From a bacterium (lineage in GTDB: Bacteria > CAIWAD01), in NCBI GenBank assembly GCA_030685015.1, contig JAUXWS010000059.1, positions 124,001-188,000 of the forward strand: a DNA stretch of 64,000 nucleotides. Direction: 5' to 3'. This document shows positions 34,784 through 42,798 of the stretch, one piece after another (the first letter of the stretch is position 1; each line of letters opens with the position of its first letter). The notes beneath the pieces were generated by a model that was not told the origin of the DNA, did not search any database, and worked only from the letters and a program-made list of their open reading frames with translations. The position numbers were made by a program, and so were the translations under genes.

Positions 34784-34878
34784 CGGATTCAGCCTTGTCA
34801 TCGGCAGCCGCTGCTCGCCACCCGTGCGGCAACAAGTCGAGCTGGCAATCGCACAGTTGAGGTTGAAAACTCGACACG

Positions 34879-36078
34879 TCATGTTTGGATTTCAGCCCCT
34901 GGTTCTGTTCCACATCCACCACGGGTCAGTCGTCGCATGAGGTCCACCAATGAGACGACCTCCACACCTTCGCCCAGCGGATAGGCCTCGCTGCCCGGGT
35001 AAACGATGAAGCGGCCCTCCGGCTGAAGGTCCGCACAACTGGAATGGAAACCCCGGGTGGGCCGAGGCGCCAAGCTGCGTTTGATCTCCACCGCCCACTT
35101 GCGGCCGCTGGGCCAAACCAGCAGGAGGTCCAGCTCCGCGCCACCGCCGGTCCTGAAGTGGTAGGCCTGCACGCCCTCCGGAACCGCCGACAGCAGATTT
35201 TCCACCACGTGGCCTTCCCAGGACGCCCCGGCCACGGGGTGTCCCAGCACGGCGTCGCGATCCCCCAGCCCCAGCAGGGCGTGGACCCAGCCGCTGTCCC
35301 GCCAGTAGAGCCTGGGCGATTTGACCAGCCGCTTGCCGGTGTTGGCATGCCAGGCCGGCAGACGGCGCAGCAGGAGCAGGTCCACCATCAGGTCCAGGCA
35401 CGAGTTGATCGTCCGCACATCCATGCCCAGACTGCGGGCCAGGGTGGCCGCGTTGTGCAGCCCGCCTTGCTGGTGGGCGAGCATGGTCCAAAGGCGACGC
35501 AGCGTCTCGGCGGGCAGGCGGCTGCCGAAGCGCGGGATCTCGTGTTCCAGGTAGCTGCGCAGGAAACTCTGCCGCCAACGCAGGCTGGCGGCGTCACTGG
35601 CGGCCAGGAAGCTTGACGGGTAACCGCCGCGGATCCACAGCGGCTCGTCCGGATCCGCCTGGGTCTCCAGGGCGGTGAAGGGACCCAGCTCCATGTAGGA
35701 AATCCGGCCGGCCAGGGACTCCCCGGCGCGGCTGAGCAGGTCCAGGGAGGCCGACCCCAACAGCAGGTAACGGCCCGCGCCGTGGCCTTCCCGCCGCGCC
35801 CGGTCGATGAGCCCGCGCAGCACGGGAAAAAGGTCGGGCGTCCGATGCACCTCGTCCAGGATCACCAGACGGGAAAGGTGGCCGGCCAAATACAGTTCAG
35901 GCTGGGCCAGCCGGCCGCGGTCGGCCTCCGATTCCAGATCCAGGTACAGGGCGTCACGTTCCCGGGCCAGTTCCAGGGCCAGGGTGGTCTTGCCCACTTG
36001 GCGGGGGCCCAGCAAGGCCACGGCCGGCGCCTCGTTCAGGCGTTCACGCAGGATGGCTAGCAGCGTTCGTATCTTCAT
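34879..36078 (-). CDS. AAA ATPase with C-terminal DUF4143
   Basis: 399 residues. Walker A GPRQVGKTT near residue 25 and Walker B LVILDEVHR near 75 define the ATPase, followed by YLLLGSASLDLLSRAGESLAGRI, WIRGGYPSSFLA, the winged-helix-like region and the DUF4143 nuclease-like end GGAELDLLLVWPSGRKWAVEIKR. Such proteins are common in bacteria and archaea and have no settled function. The start at 36078 is chosen because it lies just inside an inverted repeat that looks like an operator; upstream in-frame starts (ATG 36105, TTG 36114) would run through it and have no ribosome site. Confidence 0.88.
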   Translation of the reverse strand: MKIRTLLAILRERLNEAPAVALLGPRQVGKTTLALELARERDALYLDLESEADRGRLAQPELYLAGHLSRLVILDEVHRTPDLFPVLRGLIDRARREGHGAGRYLLLGSASLDLLSRAGESLAGRISYMELGPFTALETQADPDEPLWIRGGYPSSFLAASDAASLRWRQSFLRSYLEHEIPRFGSRLPAETLRRLWTMLAHQQGGLHNAATLARSLGMDVRTINSCLDLMVDLLLLRRLPAWHANTGKRLVKSPRLYWRDSGWVHALLGLGDRDAVLGHPVAGASWEGHVVENLLSAVPEGVQAYHFRTGGGAELDLLLVWPSGRKWAVEIKRSLAPRPTRGFHSSCADLQPEGRFIVYPGSEAYPLGEGVEVVSLVDLMRRLTRGGCGTEPGAEIQT

Positions 36079-36081
36079 GTG

Positions 36082-36113
36082 TGCAAATCTGACATCACGA
36101 TGCATGATTTGCA
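36082..36113 (-). promoter_or_regulatory. inverted repeat at the start of the DUF4143 ATPase gene
   Basis: TGCAAATC (36082-36089) and GATTTGCA (36106-36113) form perfect 8-base arms 16 bases apart, three bases upstream of the chosen ATG. The spacing of 24 bases between arm starts suits a dimeric regulator. The binding protein is unknown. Confidence 0.45.
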
Positions 36114-36212
36114 AGGATAAATTCTTGATCTTCCAGGCGGAAGCCGGGCCGGTGCCTGGACGCGTCGGGAAAACGCCCGTCAGACTGCCGAAACGATCCA
36201 GGGAGAGTGAGG

Positions 36213-36881
36213 ATGATCAAGGCACTGTTCTGGGACAACGACGGCATCCTGGTGGACACGGAGCGCCTCTACTTCCAGGCCACCCGGGAGTCGCTGGGTT
36301 CGGTGGGCATCGACCTCAGCCCGGCGCAGTACCTGGAGTGGTTCATGGTCCAGGGCTGCGGCGCCTGGCACCTTGCGGAGGAACGGGGTCTCGCGCCCGA
36401 GGCCGTCGAGGCCTTGCGCCGGGAGCGCAACGAGCGCTACCACGAGCTGCTGCGCCGGGAGGACCTGGTCATCCCCGGCGTGCGGGAGGTGCTGGAAACG
36501 TTGTTCGGCAGGTTCACCATGGGGATCGTCACCAGCTCCGAGAGGGAGCCCTTTGAGATCATCCACCGCCGGGCGGGGCTGCTACCCTTCTTCCAGTTCG
36601 TCCTGGCCCATGGCGACTTCACCCATAGCAAGCCCCACCCCGAGCCGTACCTGCGGGCGCTGGAACGCAGCGGCTTCCGCCAGGACGAGTGCCTGGTCAT
36701 CGAGGACACGGAGCGCGGCCTCGCCGCTGCCACGGCCGCCGGCCTGCGCTGCGTGGTGGTGCCCACGGAACTCGCACGCGGCTGCGCCTTCCACGGAGCG
36801 TGGCGCGTCCTGGAGATCCTTGCAGATCTCCTCGACCTCCTGCCTGACTCCGCCGACGCGGAGCGGCCCTGCGACACCTGA
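36213..36881 (+). CDS. HAD-family hydrolase (beta-phosphoglucomutase-like phosphatase)
   Basis: 222 residues. Motif I is DNDGILVDTE at residues 8-17 with the nucleophile Asp8 and Asp10. Motif II is IVTSSE near 106, motif III lysine is in HSKPHPEPYLRAL, and motif IV is VIEDTERGLAAATAAGL. The helical cap between motifs I and II places it in the beta-PGM/phosphatase subgroup. Probably a cytosolic sugar-phosphate or general phosphatase; substrate unknown. GAGAGTGAGG precedes the ATG. Confidence 0.92.
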   Translation: MIKALFWDNDGILVDTERLYFQATRESLGSVGIDLSPAQYLEWFMVQGCGAWHLAEERGLAPEAVEALRRERNERYHELLRREDLVIPGVREVLETLFGRFTMGIVTSSEREPFEIIHRRAGLLPFFQFVLAHGDFTHSKPHPEPYLRALERSGFRQDECLVIEDTERGLAAATAAGLRCVVVPTELARGCAFHGAWRVLEILADLLDLLPDSADAERPCDT

Positions 36882-36988
36882 GGCCGGGCAGCATGCTCCC
36901 TTCCCGCTGGTGCGAACCTGGCCTCCGGAGGGTGAAAGCCGCGCTGTGGTAGATTCTGGCCAAAGGGTCCAATCCGCGAGTTCACACC

Positions 36989-39900
36989 ATGTCCAAGCGA
37001 CACACGCTTCAGCATCCCGTCCGTGTGGTCACCGCCGCCAGCCTCTACGACGGCCATGACGCCGCCATCAACATCATGCGGCGGGTGTTCCAGGCCGCCG
37101 GCGCCGAGGTCATCCACCTGGGACACAATCGCAGCGTGCTGGAGATTGTGCGGGCCGCCGTGCAGGAGGATGCCCAGGCCGTGGCCGTCTCCAGCTACCA
37201 GGGCGGCCACGTCCTCTTCTTCAAATACATGAAGGAGTTGCTGGCGCAGCGGGGCGCCGGCCATGTGAAGATCTTCGGCGGGGGCGGCGGTGTCATCGTC
37301 CGGGCGGAGATCGAAGAGCTGCACGCCGCCGGCATTGATCGCATCTTCAGCCCCCAGGATGGCACCGAACTGGGTCTGGAGGGCATGATCGACCTCGCCC
37401 TCGCCCTGAGCGATTACGATCCCGCCTCCTTGCCGATGGCGGACCTGGAGGCCCGCGTCCTGGCCCGCGACGAGGCGGCCCTGGGCCGGGCCCTCACCCT
37501 CTGCGAAAGAGGCGCGGCCGGGGCCACGCCCCGACCTGAACTTGTCCAGCTTCTCGCGGCGGGCCGAGCCTCGTGCACACCGGTTGTCGGCATCACGGGA
37601 ACGGGCGGCTCCGGCAAGAGCAGCCTCACCGATGAGATCCTCCGGCACTTTCAGGCCGCTTTCCCGGACAAGAGCGCGGCCGTGGTGAGCGTGGACCCCA
37701 CCAAGCGCAAGAGCGGCGGGGCCCTGCTGGGGGACCGCATCCGCGTCAACAGCCTGACAGGGGAGAGGGTTCTCCTGCGGAGCCTGGCCACGCGCGGCAG
37801 CGGCAGCGAGTTGTCGGCCGCCACCGGCGACGCCGTCGCCCTGCTCAAGGCGGCCGGCTACGATCTGGTGCTGCTCGAGACCAGCGGCATCGGCCAGGGC
37901 AGCTCCGCGGTGGTGGACCTGGCCGACTTCTCGATCTACGCCATGACCGCCGAGTATGGCGCGGCCAGCCAACTCGAGAAGATCGACATGATCGACTTTG
38001 CCGACATGGTCGTGCTCAACAAGTACGAGAAGCGGGGCAGCGAGGACGCCCTGCGCGACGTGCGCCGCCAGTACCGCCGCGCCCACTCCATTTCCTGGGA
38101 GGTGCCGGACGAGGATCTGCCGGTGTTCGGCACGGTGGCCAGCCGCTTTGACTGCAACGGCACCAACTGGTTCTTCGACCGCTTGATGGAGGCCCTGGAA
38201 TCGCGCTTCGGCGGCGGCTTTGCCCATGCGCCCTTGGCGCGGGACGCCCATGTGCTGCGTCGCCAGCTCATCCCCGAGGAGCGCACCACCTACCTGGCCG
38301 AGATCGCCCGCAGCGTCCGTGACTACAAGTCCCGCGTGGCGCGGGACGCCGAGCTGCTGCGCCGTCGCGCCCACCTGGCCTCCGCCATCGAGGAGCTGGA
38401 CGGCGGACACGCCGCCCTGGAGCTTTCGGCCCGTCGGGCCGACCTCGAGCGCCAACTCCACCCCGCCACCCTGCCCGCCCTGGAGGAGTACCGCGCCACC
38501 GCCGCCTGCTACACGGGCGATGTCTACGAGTACACCGTGCGTGGCCAGGTCCACCGGCAGGACCTGACCCGCGGGAGCCTGTCCGGCACCCGCGTCCCGC
38601 GCGTGGCCCTGCCCCGCCTCAGCGACGAGGGCGATCTTTACCGCTTCGTGGCCCTGGAGAACCTGCCCGGCTTCTTCCCCTACACGGCGGGCGTCTTCCC
38701 CTTCAAGCGCCAGGGCGAGGATCCCACCCGCCAGTTCGCCGGCGAGGGTCCGCCCGAGCGCACCAACCGCCGCTTCCATTACTTGTCCAGGGACAGCGGG
38801 GCCAAGCGTCTGTCCACCGCCTTCGACAGCGTCACGCTCTATGGCGAGGACCCCGACGAACGTCCCGACATCTTCGGCAAGGTGGGCGAGAGCGGCGTCT
38901 CCATCTGCACGCTGGATGACATGAAGCGCCTCTACGCCGGCTTCGACCTCTCCGCGCCCAACACCAGCGTCTCCATGACGATCAACGGGCCGGCCCCCAT
39001 GATCCTGGCCATGTATCTCAACACGGCCATCGACTTCGCCGTGGACAGGTTCCAGGCGGAACAGGGTCGCGCCCCCAACGCCGTGGAGCGCGCCGAGCTG
39101 CGCCGCCTCACGCTCTCCAGCGTGCGCGGCACGGTGCAGGCGGACATCCTCAAGGAGGACCAGGCCCAGAACACCTGCATCTTCTCCACCGAGTTCGCCC
39201 TCAAACTGATGGGCGACATCCAGGAGTGGTTCATCGCCCAGCAGGTGCGCAACTACTACAGCGTGTCCATCAGCGGCTACCACATCGCCGAGGCGGGGGC
39301 CAACCCCATCTCCCAGCTGGCCTTCACCCTGGCCAACGGCTTCACCTACGTGGAGTACTACCTGAGCCGCGGGATGGCGGTGGACGATTTCGCGCCCAAC
39401 CTCTCCTTTTTCTTCAGCAATGGACTGGACCCGGAGTACAGCGTGATCGGCCGCGTGGCGCGCCGCATCTGGGCCGTGGCCATGCGCGAGGTCTACCGCG
39501 GCAATGAGCGCAGCCAGAAGCTCAAGTACCACATCCAGACCAGCGGCCGCAGCCTGCACGCCCAGGAGATGGATTTCAACGACATCCGCACCACGCTGCA
39601 GGCGCTGCTGGCCGTTTACGACAACTGCAACAGCCTGCACACCAACGCCTACGACGAGGCGGTGACCACCCCCACCGAGGAGAGCGTGCGTCGCGCCCTG
39701 GCCATCCAGCTCATTGTCAACCACGAGTTCGGTGTGACGAAGAACGAGAATCCGCTCCAGGGCTCCTTCCTCATGGAGGATCTGACGGAGCTGGTGGAGG
39801 AAGCCGTTCTTGCCGAGTTCGTCCGGCTGAGCGAGCGCGGTGGCGTGCTGGGCGCGATGGAGACCCAGTACCAGCGGAGCCGCATCCAGGAAGAGTCCAT

Positions 39901-40225
39901 GCTCTATGAGTTGAAGAAGCAGTCCGGCGAGCTGCCCATCATGGGCGTGAACACCTTCCTGCGGCCCGGCGGCGACGAGGTGCCGGCGCACATGGAGCTG
40001 GCCCGGGCCAGCGACGAGGAGAAGGCGGGCCAGGTGACACGCCTGCGGGACTTCCAGGCCGCCCACGCCGCGGAAGCCGGCCCGGCCCTGGCGCGGCTCA
40101 AGGCGGTGGCGGCGGCGGGCGGCAACATCTTCGACGAGCTGATGGAGACGGTCCGCGTGGCCAGCCTGGGGCAGATCACGCGCGCCCTCTTCGAGGTGGG
40201 GGGCCAGTACCGGCGCAACATGTAG
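36989..40225 (+). CDS. icmF: fused isobutyryl-CoA mutase with MeaB-like G-protein (IcmF)
   Basis: 1078 residues, the length of IcmF. The B12-binding domain is N-terminal (AASLYDGHDAAINIMRR with His23 in DGHD; GAEVIHLGHNRS; IFGGGGGVIV). The MeaB-type GTPase chaperone follows, with P-loop GTGGSGKSS near residue 204, VVSVDPTKRKSGGALLGDRIR and NKYEKRGSEDALRD. The C-terminal half is the acyl-CoA-binding TIM barrel, with FDSVTLYGEDPDERPDIFGK, SVSMTINGPAPMILAMYLN and NAYDEAVTTPTEESVRRALA. It rearranges isobutyryl-CoA and n-butyryl-CoA via adenosylcobalamin. It stands alone, just downstream of the HAD gene, without epimerase or carboxylase partners. Confidence 0.95.
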   Translation: MSKRHTLQHPVRVVTAASLYDGHDAAINIMRRVFQAAGAEVIHLGHNRSVLEIVRAAVQEDAQAVAVSSYQGGHVLFFKYMKELLAQRGAGHVKIFGGGGGVIVRAEIEELHAAGIDRIFSPQDGTELGLEGMIDLALALSDYDPASLPMADLEARVLARDEAALGRALTLCERGAAGATPRPELVQLLAAGRASCTPVVGITGTGGSGKSSLTDEILRHFQAAFPDKSAAVVSVDPTKRKSGGALLGDRIRVNSLTGERVLLRSLATRGSGSELSAATGDAVALLKAAGYDLVLLETSGIGQGSSAVVDLADFSIYAMTAEYGAASQLEKIDMIDFADMVVLNKYEKRGSEDALRDVRRQYRRAHSISWEVPDEDLPVFGTVASRFDCNGTNWFFDRLMEALESRFGGGFAHAPLARDAHVLRRQLIPEERTTYLAEIARSVRDYKSRVARDAELLRRRAHLASAIEELDGGHAALELSARRADLERQLHPATLPALEEYRATAACYTGDVYEYTVRGQVHRQDLTRGSLSGTRVPRVALPRLSDEGDLYRFVALENLPGFFPYTAGVFPFKRQGEDPTRQFAGEGPPERTNRRFHYLSRDSGAKRLSTAFDSVTLYGEDPDERPDIFGKVGESGVSICTLDDMKRLYAGFDLSAPNTSVSMTINGPAPMILAMYLNTAIDFAVDRFQAEQGRAPNAVERAELRRLTLSSVRGTVQADILKEDQAQNTCIFSTEFALKLMGDIQEWFIAQQVRNYYSVSISGYHIAEAGANPISQLAFTLANGFTYVEYYLSRGMAVDDFAPNLSFFFSNGLDPEYSVIGRVARRIWAVAMREVYRGNERSQKLKYHIQTSGRSLHAQEMDFNDIRTTLQALLAVYDNCNSLHTNAYDEAVTTPTEESVRRALAIQLIVNHEFGVTKNENPLQGSFLMEDLTELVEEAVLAEFVRLSERGGVLGAMETQYQRSRIQEESMLYELKKQSGELPIMGVNTFLRPGGDEVPAHMELARASDEEKAGQVTRLRDFQAAHAAEAGPALARLKAVAAAGGNIFDELMETVRVASLGQITRALFEVGGQYRRNM

Positions 40226-40294
40226 CGTCCCCCTTCCGACATTGGCGCCGTTTTTCCGGTGGCGCCGTCACTCCTTCCTCGCCACCTTGGCGCC

Positions 40295-41413
40295 ATGCAA
40301 GCAGTCACCCTTCCTCCCCTTGATGAGATGTGGCGGGCCTTCGCTGGCCGCGACAGCAGCTACGACGGCATCTTCCTGGCCGCCGTGCGCACCACCGGGA
40401 TCTTCTGCCGGCCGGGTTGCCCAGCCCGGACACCCCGGCGCGAGCACGTGGAGTTCTTCGCCCATGCCCGGGACGCGCTCTTCTCCGGTTACCGGCCCTG
40501 CCTGCGCTGCCGACCGCTGGAGGCCGCGGGCGCGCCGCCGGCGGACATTGGCGCCCTTCTCCAGCATGTGGAGGCGGACCCCGGTCGACGCTGGCGGGCG
40601 TCGGATCTGCGCGACCTGGGCCTGCATCCCGACCGTGTGCGGCGCTGGTTCCAGCAGCATCACGGCATGAGTTTCCACGCCTACGCCCGTGCCCGCCGGC
40701 TCGGCGGCGCGCTGGCGGCCATCCGGGAGGGGGGGACCGTGACACGCAGCGCATTCGACGCCGGCTACGAATCGCTCAGCGGCTTCAGCGAAGCCCTGCG
40801 CAAAGTGGCCGGGACGGGTCCGACGGCGGCGGCAGGGAGGCGGATCATCCACCTGCGACGCTTGGACAGTCCGCTGGGGCCGCTCCTGGCCGGCGCCGTG
40901 GATGAGGGACTCTGCTTGCTGGAGTTCGCCGGGCGCCGCATGCTGGAAGGTCAGCTGGCCACCCTCGCCCGGCACTTGCAGGCCATCTTCCTGCCTGGAC
41001 CCCACCCCCTGCTCGACCAGGTCGAGGGGGAGCTGGCGGCCTACTTCGCCGGTGGCGGCGCGGGCTTCGCCACGCCCCTGCTCCTGCCGGGAACCGCTTT
41101 CCAGCGCCTGGTGTGGGACAAGCTGCGCCGCATCGAGCCCGGCACGACCATCAGTTACGGCGAACTGGCGGCACGAATCGGCCGGCCCTCCGCCTCGCGG
41201 GCGGTGGCCCGGGCCAACGGCGACAACCGGGTGGCCATCCTTGTTCCCTGCCACCGCGTCATCGGTGCCGACGGCCGCCTCACCGGCTACGGTGGTGGCC
41301 TCTGGCGCAAGCAGCGCCTGCTGGAGCTGGAGGGGCCAGGAGCCGGACTCTCCGCTCCGGCGGGTCAGCCGGCCGGCCGGGACGAAAGGGCCAGCCAGCG
41401 CAGGACGGTGTAG
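40295..41413 (+). CDS. ada: bifunctional Ada: methylphosphotriester/O6-methylguanine-DNA methyltransferase and AraC-type regulator
   Basis: 372 residues in three parts. The N-terminal Ada zinc domain (DSSYDGIFLAAVRTTGIFCRPG) carries the four cysteines FC..GC and CLRC. An AraC-like helix-turn-helix lies at about 90-180. The C-terminal methyltransferase has AFQRLVWDKLRRIEPGTTISYGELA and the acceptor cysteine in VPCHRVIG, then GGLWRKQRLLELEG. It repairs alkylated DNA and in its methylated form activates the adaptive response. GTG 40259 would add an implausible lead, so ATG 40295 is preferred. Its end overlaps a convergent gene by 49 bases. Confidence 0.93.
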   Translation: MQAVTLPPLDEMWRAFAGRDSSYDGIFLAAVRTTGIFCRPGCPARTPRREHVEFFAHARDALFSGYRPCLRCRPLEAAGAPPADIGALLQHVEADPGRRWRASDLRDLGLHPDRVRRWFQQHHGMSFHAYARARRLGGALAAIREGGTVTRSAFDAGYESLSGFSEALRKVAGTGPTAAAGRRIIHLRRLDSPLGPLLAGAVDEGLCLLEFAGRRMLEGQLATLARHLQAIFLPGPHPLLDQVEGELAAYFAGGGAGFATPLLLPGTAFQRLVWDKLRRIEPGTTISYGELAARIGRPSASRAVARANGDNRVAILVPCHRVIGADGRLTGYGGGLWRKQRLLELEGPGAGLSAPAGQPAGRDERASQRRTV

Positions 41414-41742
41414 ACCGAGCCGGCCACGAAAAGGCTGCCGAAGATGAGCTTGTTGTGGCGGGCCAGCCACTCGGGCAGATGGATGTCGAAGTTGTCCCGG
41501 CGGTCCTGTGTGTGTCGGGCCGCCACGTCGGTGAGCGGACAACGCCAGCGGTTGAGCAGCAGCACCAGGGTCTCACCCAGCACGCATCCGATGCAGAGCA
41601 GGGCCAAGCCCAGCCGCCCGGTGGCCGCGGCCAGTGGAATGGCCGCAACGCAGGTGGCGAAGAAAGCCCACACCACCGTGTGCAGCAGCTTGATCCGGCG
41701 CAAGGACCGCGCTCGATCCTCTGGTGAGACGCCTGCCGACAC
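41365..41742 (-). CDS. small conserved membrane protein
   Basis: 125 residues with three hydrophobic segments (about 22-42, 46-64, 100-117). It contains IKLLHTVVWAFFATCVAAIP, LLLNRWRCPLTDVAARHTQD and FDIHLPEWLARHNKLIFGSL, blocks I recognise from a widespread family of small uncharacterised inner-membrane proteins. GTG start at 41742 without a clear ribosome site. It overlaps the end of ada on the opposite strand and is followed upstream by a lipoprotein gene nine bases away. Confidence 0.75.
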   Translation of the reverse strand: MSAGVSPEDRARSLRRIKLLHTVVWAFFATCVAAIPLAAATGRLGLALLCIGCVLGETLVLLLNRWRCPLTDVAARHTQDRRDNFDIHLPEWLARHNKLIFGSLFVAGSVYTVLRWLALSSRPAG

Positions 41743-41751
41743 GCGGGGCGT

Positions 41752-42333
41752 CTACTTGCGCACCATCACCGTCGGATCGCCGAACAGCCCCGGATCCAGC
41801 AGGCGCCCGGCGAGGAAGGCCGCCATTTCGGCGCGGCTGCCCGTGAAAATCCAGCGGTCCTCCCGCCGGTCCAGCGGCGGATGTCCACCCAGGGCCAGCA
41901 CGTTTTCCAGGGACTCGGGCCGCAGCGAACTAAGGCGCAGGGTGTCCCCGTCCACACTCCAAAGATGCAGGCCATGCATGGGCAGCAGGTACCAGCCGGC
42001 CGGACCCTCGTCCCAGGCGCCGGGCGCGGGCGACAGGTCCAGGAATCCCTGGCCGCCCACGTGGAAGCTGGCGGCGGCGAACTCGCTGGTGCGGCCCTTC
42101 TCCCGGTAGAGCAGGCGCAGGGTGTCGCCCGTGGCCATGAAAACCCAGCTCTCCTCATCCTCCGCATCCTGCCAGACACCCAGCAGGGCGGGGTCGGCCC
42201 CGCCGGCGCCCGCCTCATACCAGGGCTGGATGGAGTAGATGCACCCTCCCAACAGAAGCGTCAGCAGCCAGATGGCGGGCCACAGCTTGCGGATGAGGCC
42301 GCTCTTCCTTTGGTTGATCCCATGCTGATCCAT
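41752..42333 (-). CDS. hypothetical lipoprotein
   Basis: 193 residues. A lipoprotein signal (LWPAIWLLTLLLGGC) gives a mature N-terminal cysteine near residue 31. The rest is predicted beta-rich, with LLGVWQDAEDEESWVFMATGDTL suggesting a small beta-sandwich or lipocalin-like domain. No family is recognised. AGGAGG lies eight bases before the ATG at 42333. Its 5' end overlaps the divergent gene at 42322 by 12 bases. Confidence 0.78.
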   Translation of the reverse strand: MDQHGINQRKSGLIRKLWPAIWLLTLLLGGCIYSIQPWYEAGAGGADPALLGVWQDAEDEESWVFMATGDTLRLLYREKGRTSEFAAASFHVGGQGFLDLSPAPGAWDEGPAGWYLLPMHGLHLWSVDGDTLRLSSLRPESLENVLALGGHPPLDRREDRWIFTGSRAEMAAFLAGRLLDPGLFGDPTVMVRK

Positions 42334-42798
42334 CGGTTCATCCTCCTCTTCGTCCTGTTGCTTGCCCCCCTCGTGTCCGGGGACGAGGGTCAAAGCACGC
42401 CCTCGCCGGAGGGCGCTTCGCCAACCTTCCGCTATGATGCGGCGGTGGCCTCCTTCAACGCGGGACGCCACCAGGCCGCGGGGCGGGATTTCGAGGCCCT
42501 GCTGCGCGACCCGGCCCTGCCCGACGACCTGCGCGACAACTGCATGTACTGGCTGGGGGAGTCCCACTACGCGCGTCGACAGTGGCTGGACGCCCTCGCC
42601 TGCTTCCAGAAGGTGTTGGAGCACGTCCAATCCAACAAGGAGGAGGATGCCCGCCTGAAGATCGCCCTCTGCTGGCTCAACCTGGGAGACACGGGTCGCG
42701 CCTGCCGGGAGGCCCGCGCCCTGGTGGAGCGCTTCCCGGATTGCGAGGCGGCGCCCCGCGCCCGTCGCCTGCTGGAGCGTTGCCCGCGCAGTGATTGA
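42322..42798 (+). CDS. secreted tetratricopeptide-repeat protein
   Basis: 158 residues. A signal peptide (MLIHRFILLFVLLLAPLVSG) is followed by three TPR-like helix pairs: FRYDAAVASFNAGRHQAAGR, NCMYWLGESHYARRQWLDAL and LKIALCWLNLGDTGRACREA. It resembles the C-terminal TPR half of CpoB/YbgF, a periplasmic envelope-coordination protein. It overlaps the start of the M23 peptidase gene, suggesting a joint cell-wall role (inference). The start codon overlaps the divergent lipoprotein gene and has no obvious Shine-Dalgarno. Confidence 0.75.
   Translation: MLIHRFILLFVLLLAPLVSGDEGQSTPSPEGASPTFRYDAAVASFNAGRHQAAGRDFEALLRDPALPDDLRDNCMYWLGESHYARRQWLDALACFQKVLEHVQSNKEEDARLKIALCWLNLGDTGRACREARALVERFPDCEAAPRARRLLERCPRSD

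Noticed and set aside
36437-40066. Open frame of 1209 codons on the minus strand
   Set aside because: It lies antisense to icmF and is a product of high GC; the composition is Gly/His/Arg/Gln-rich without domains.
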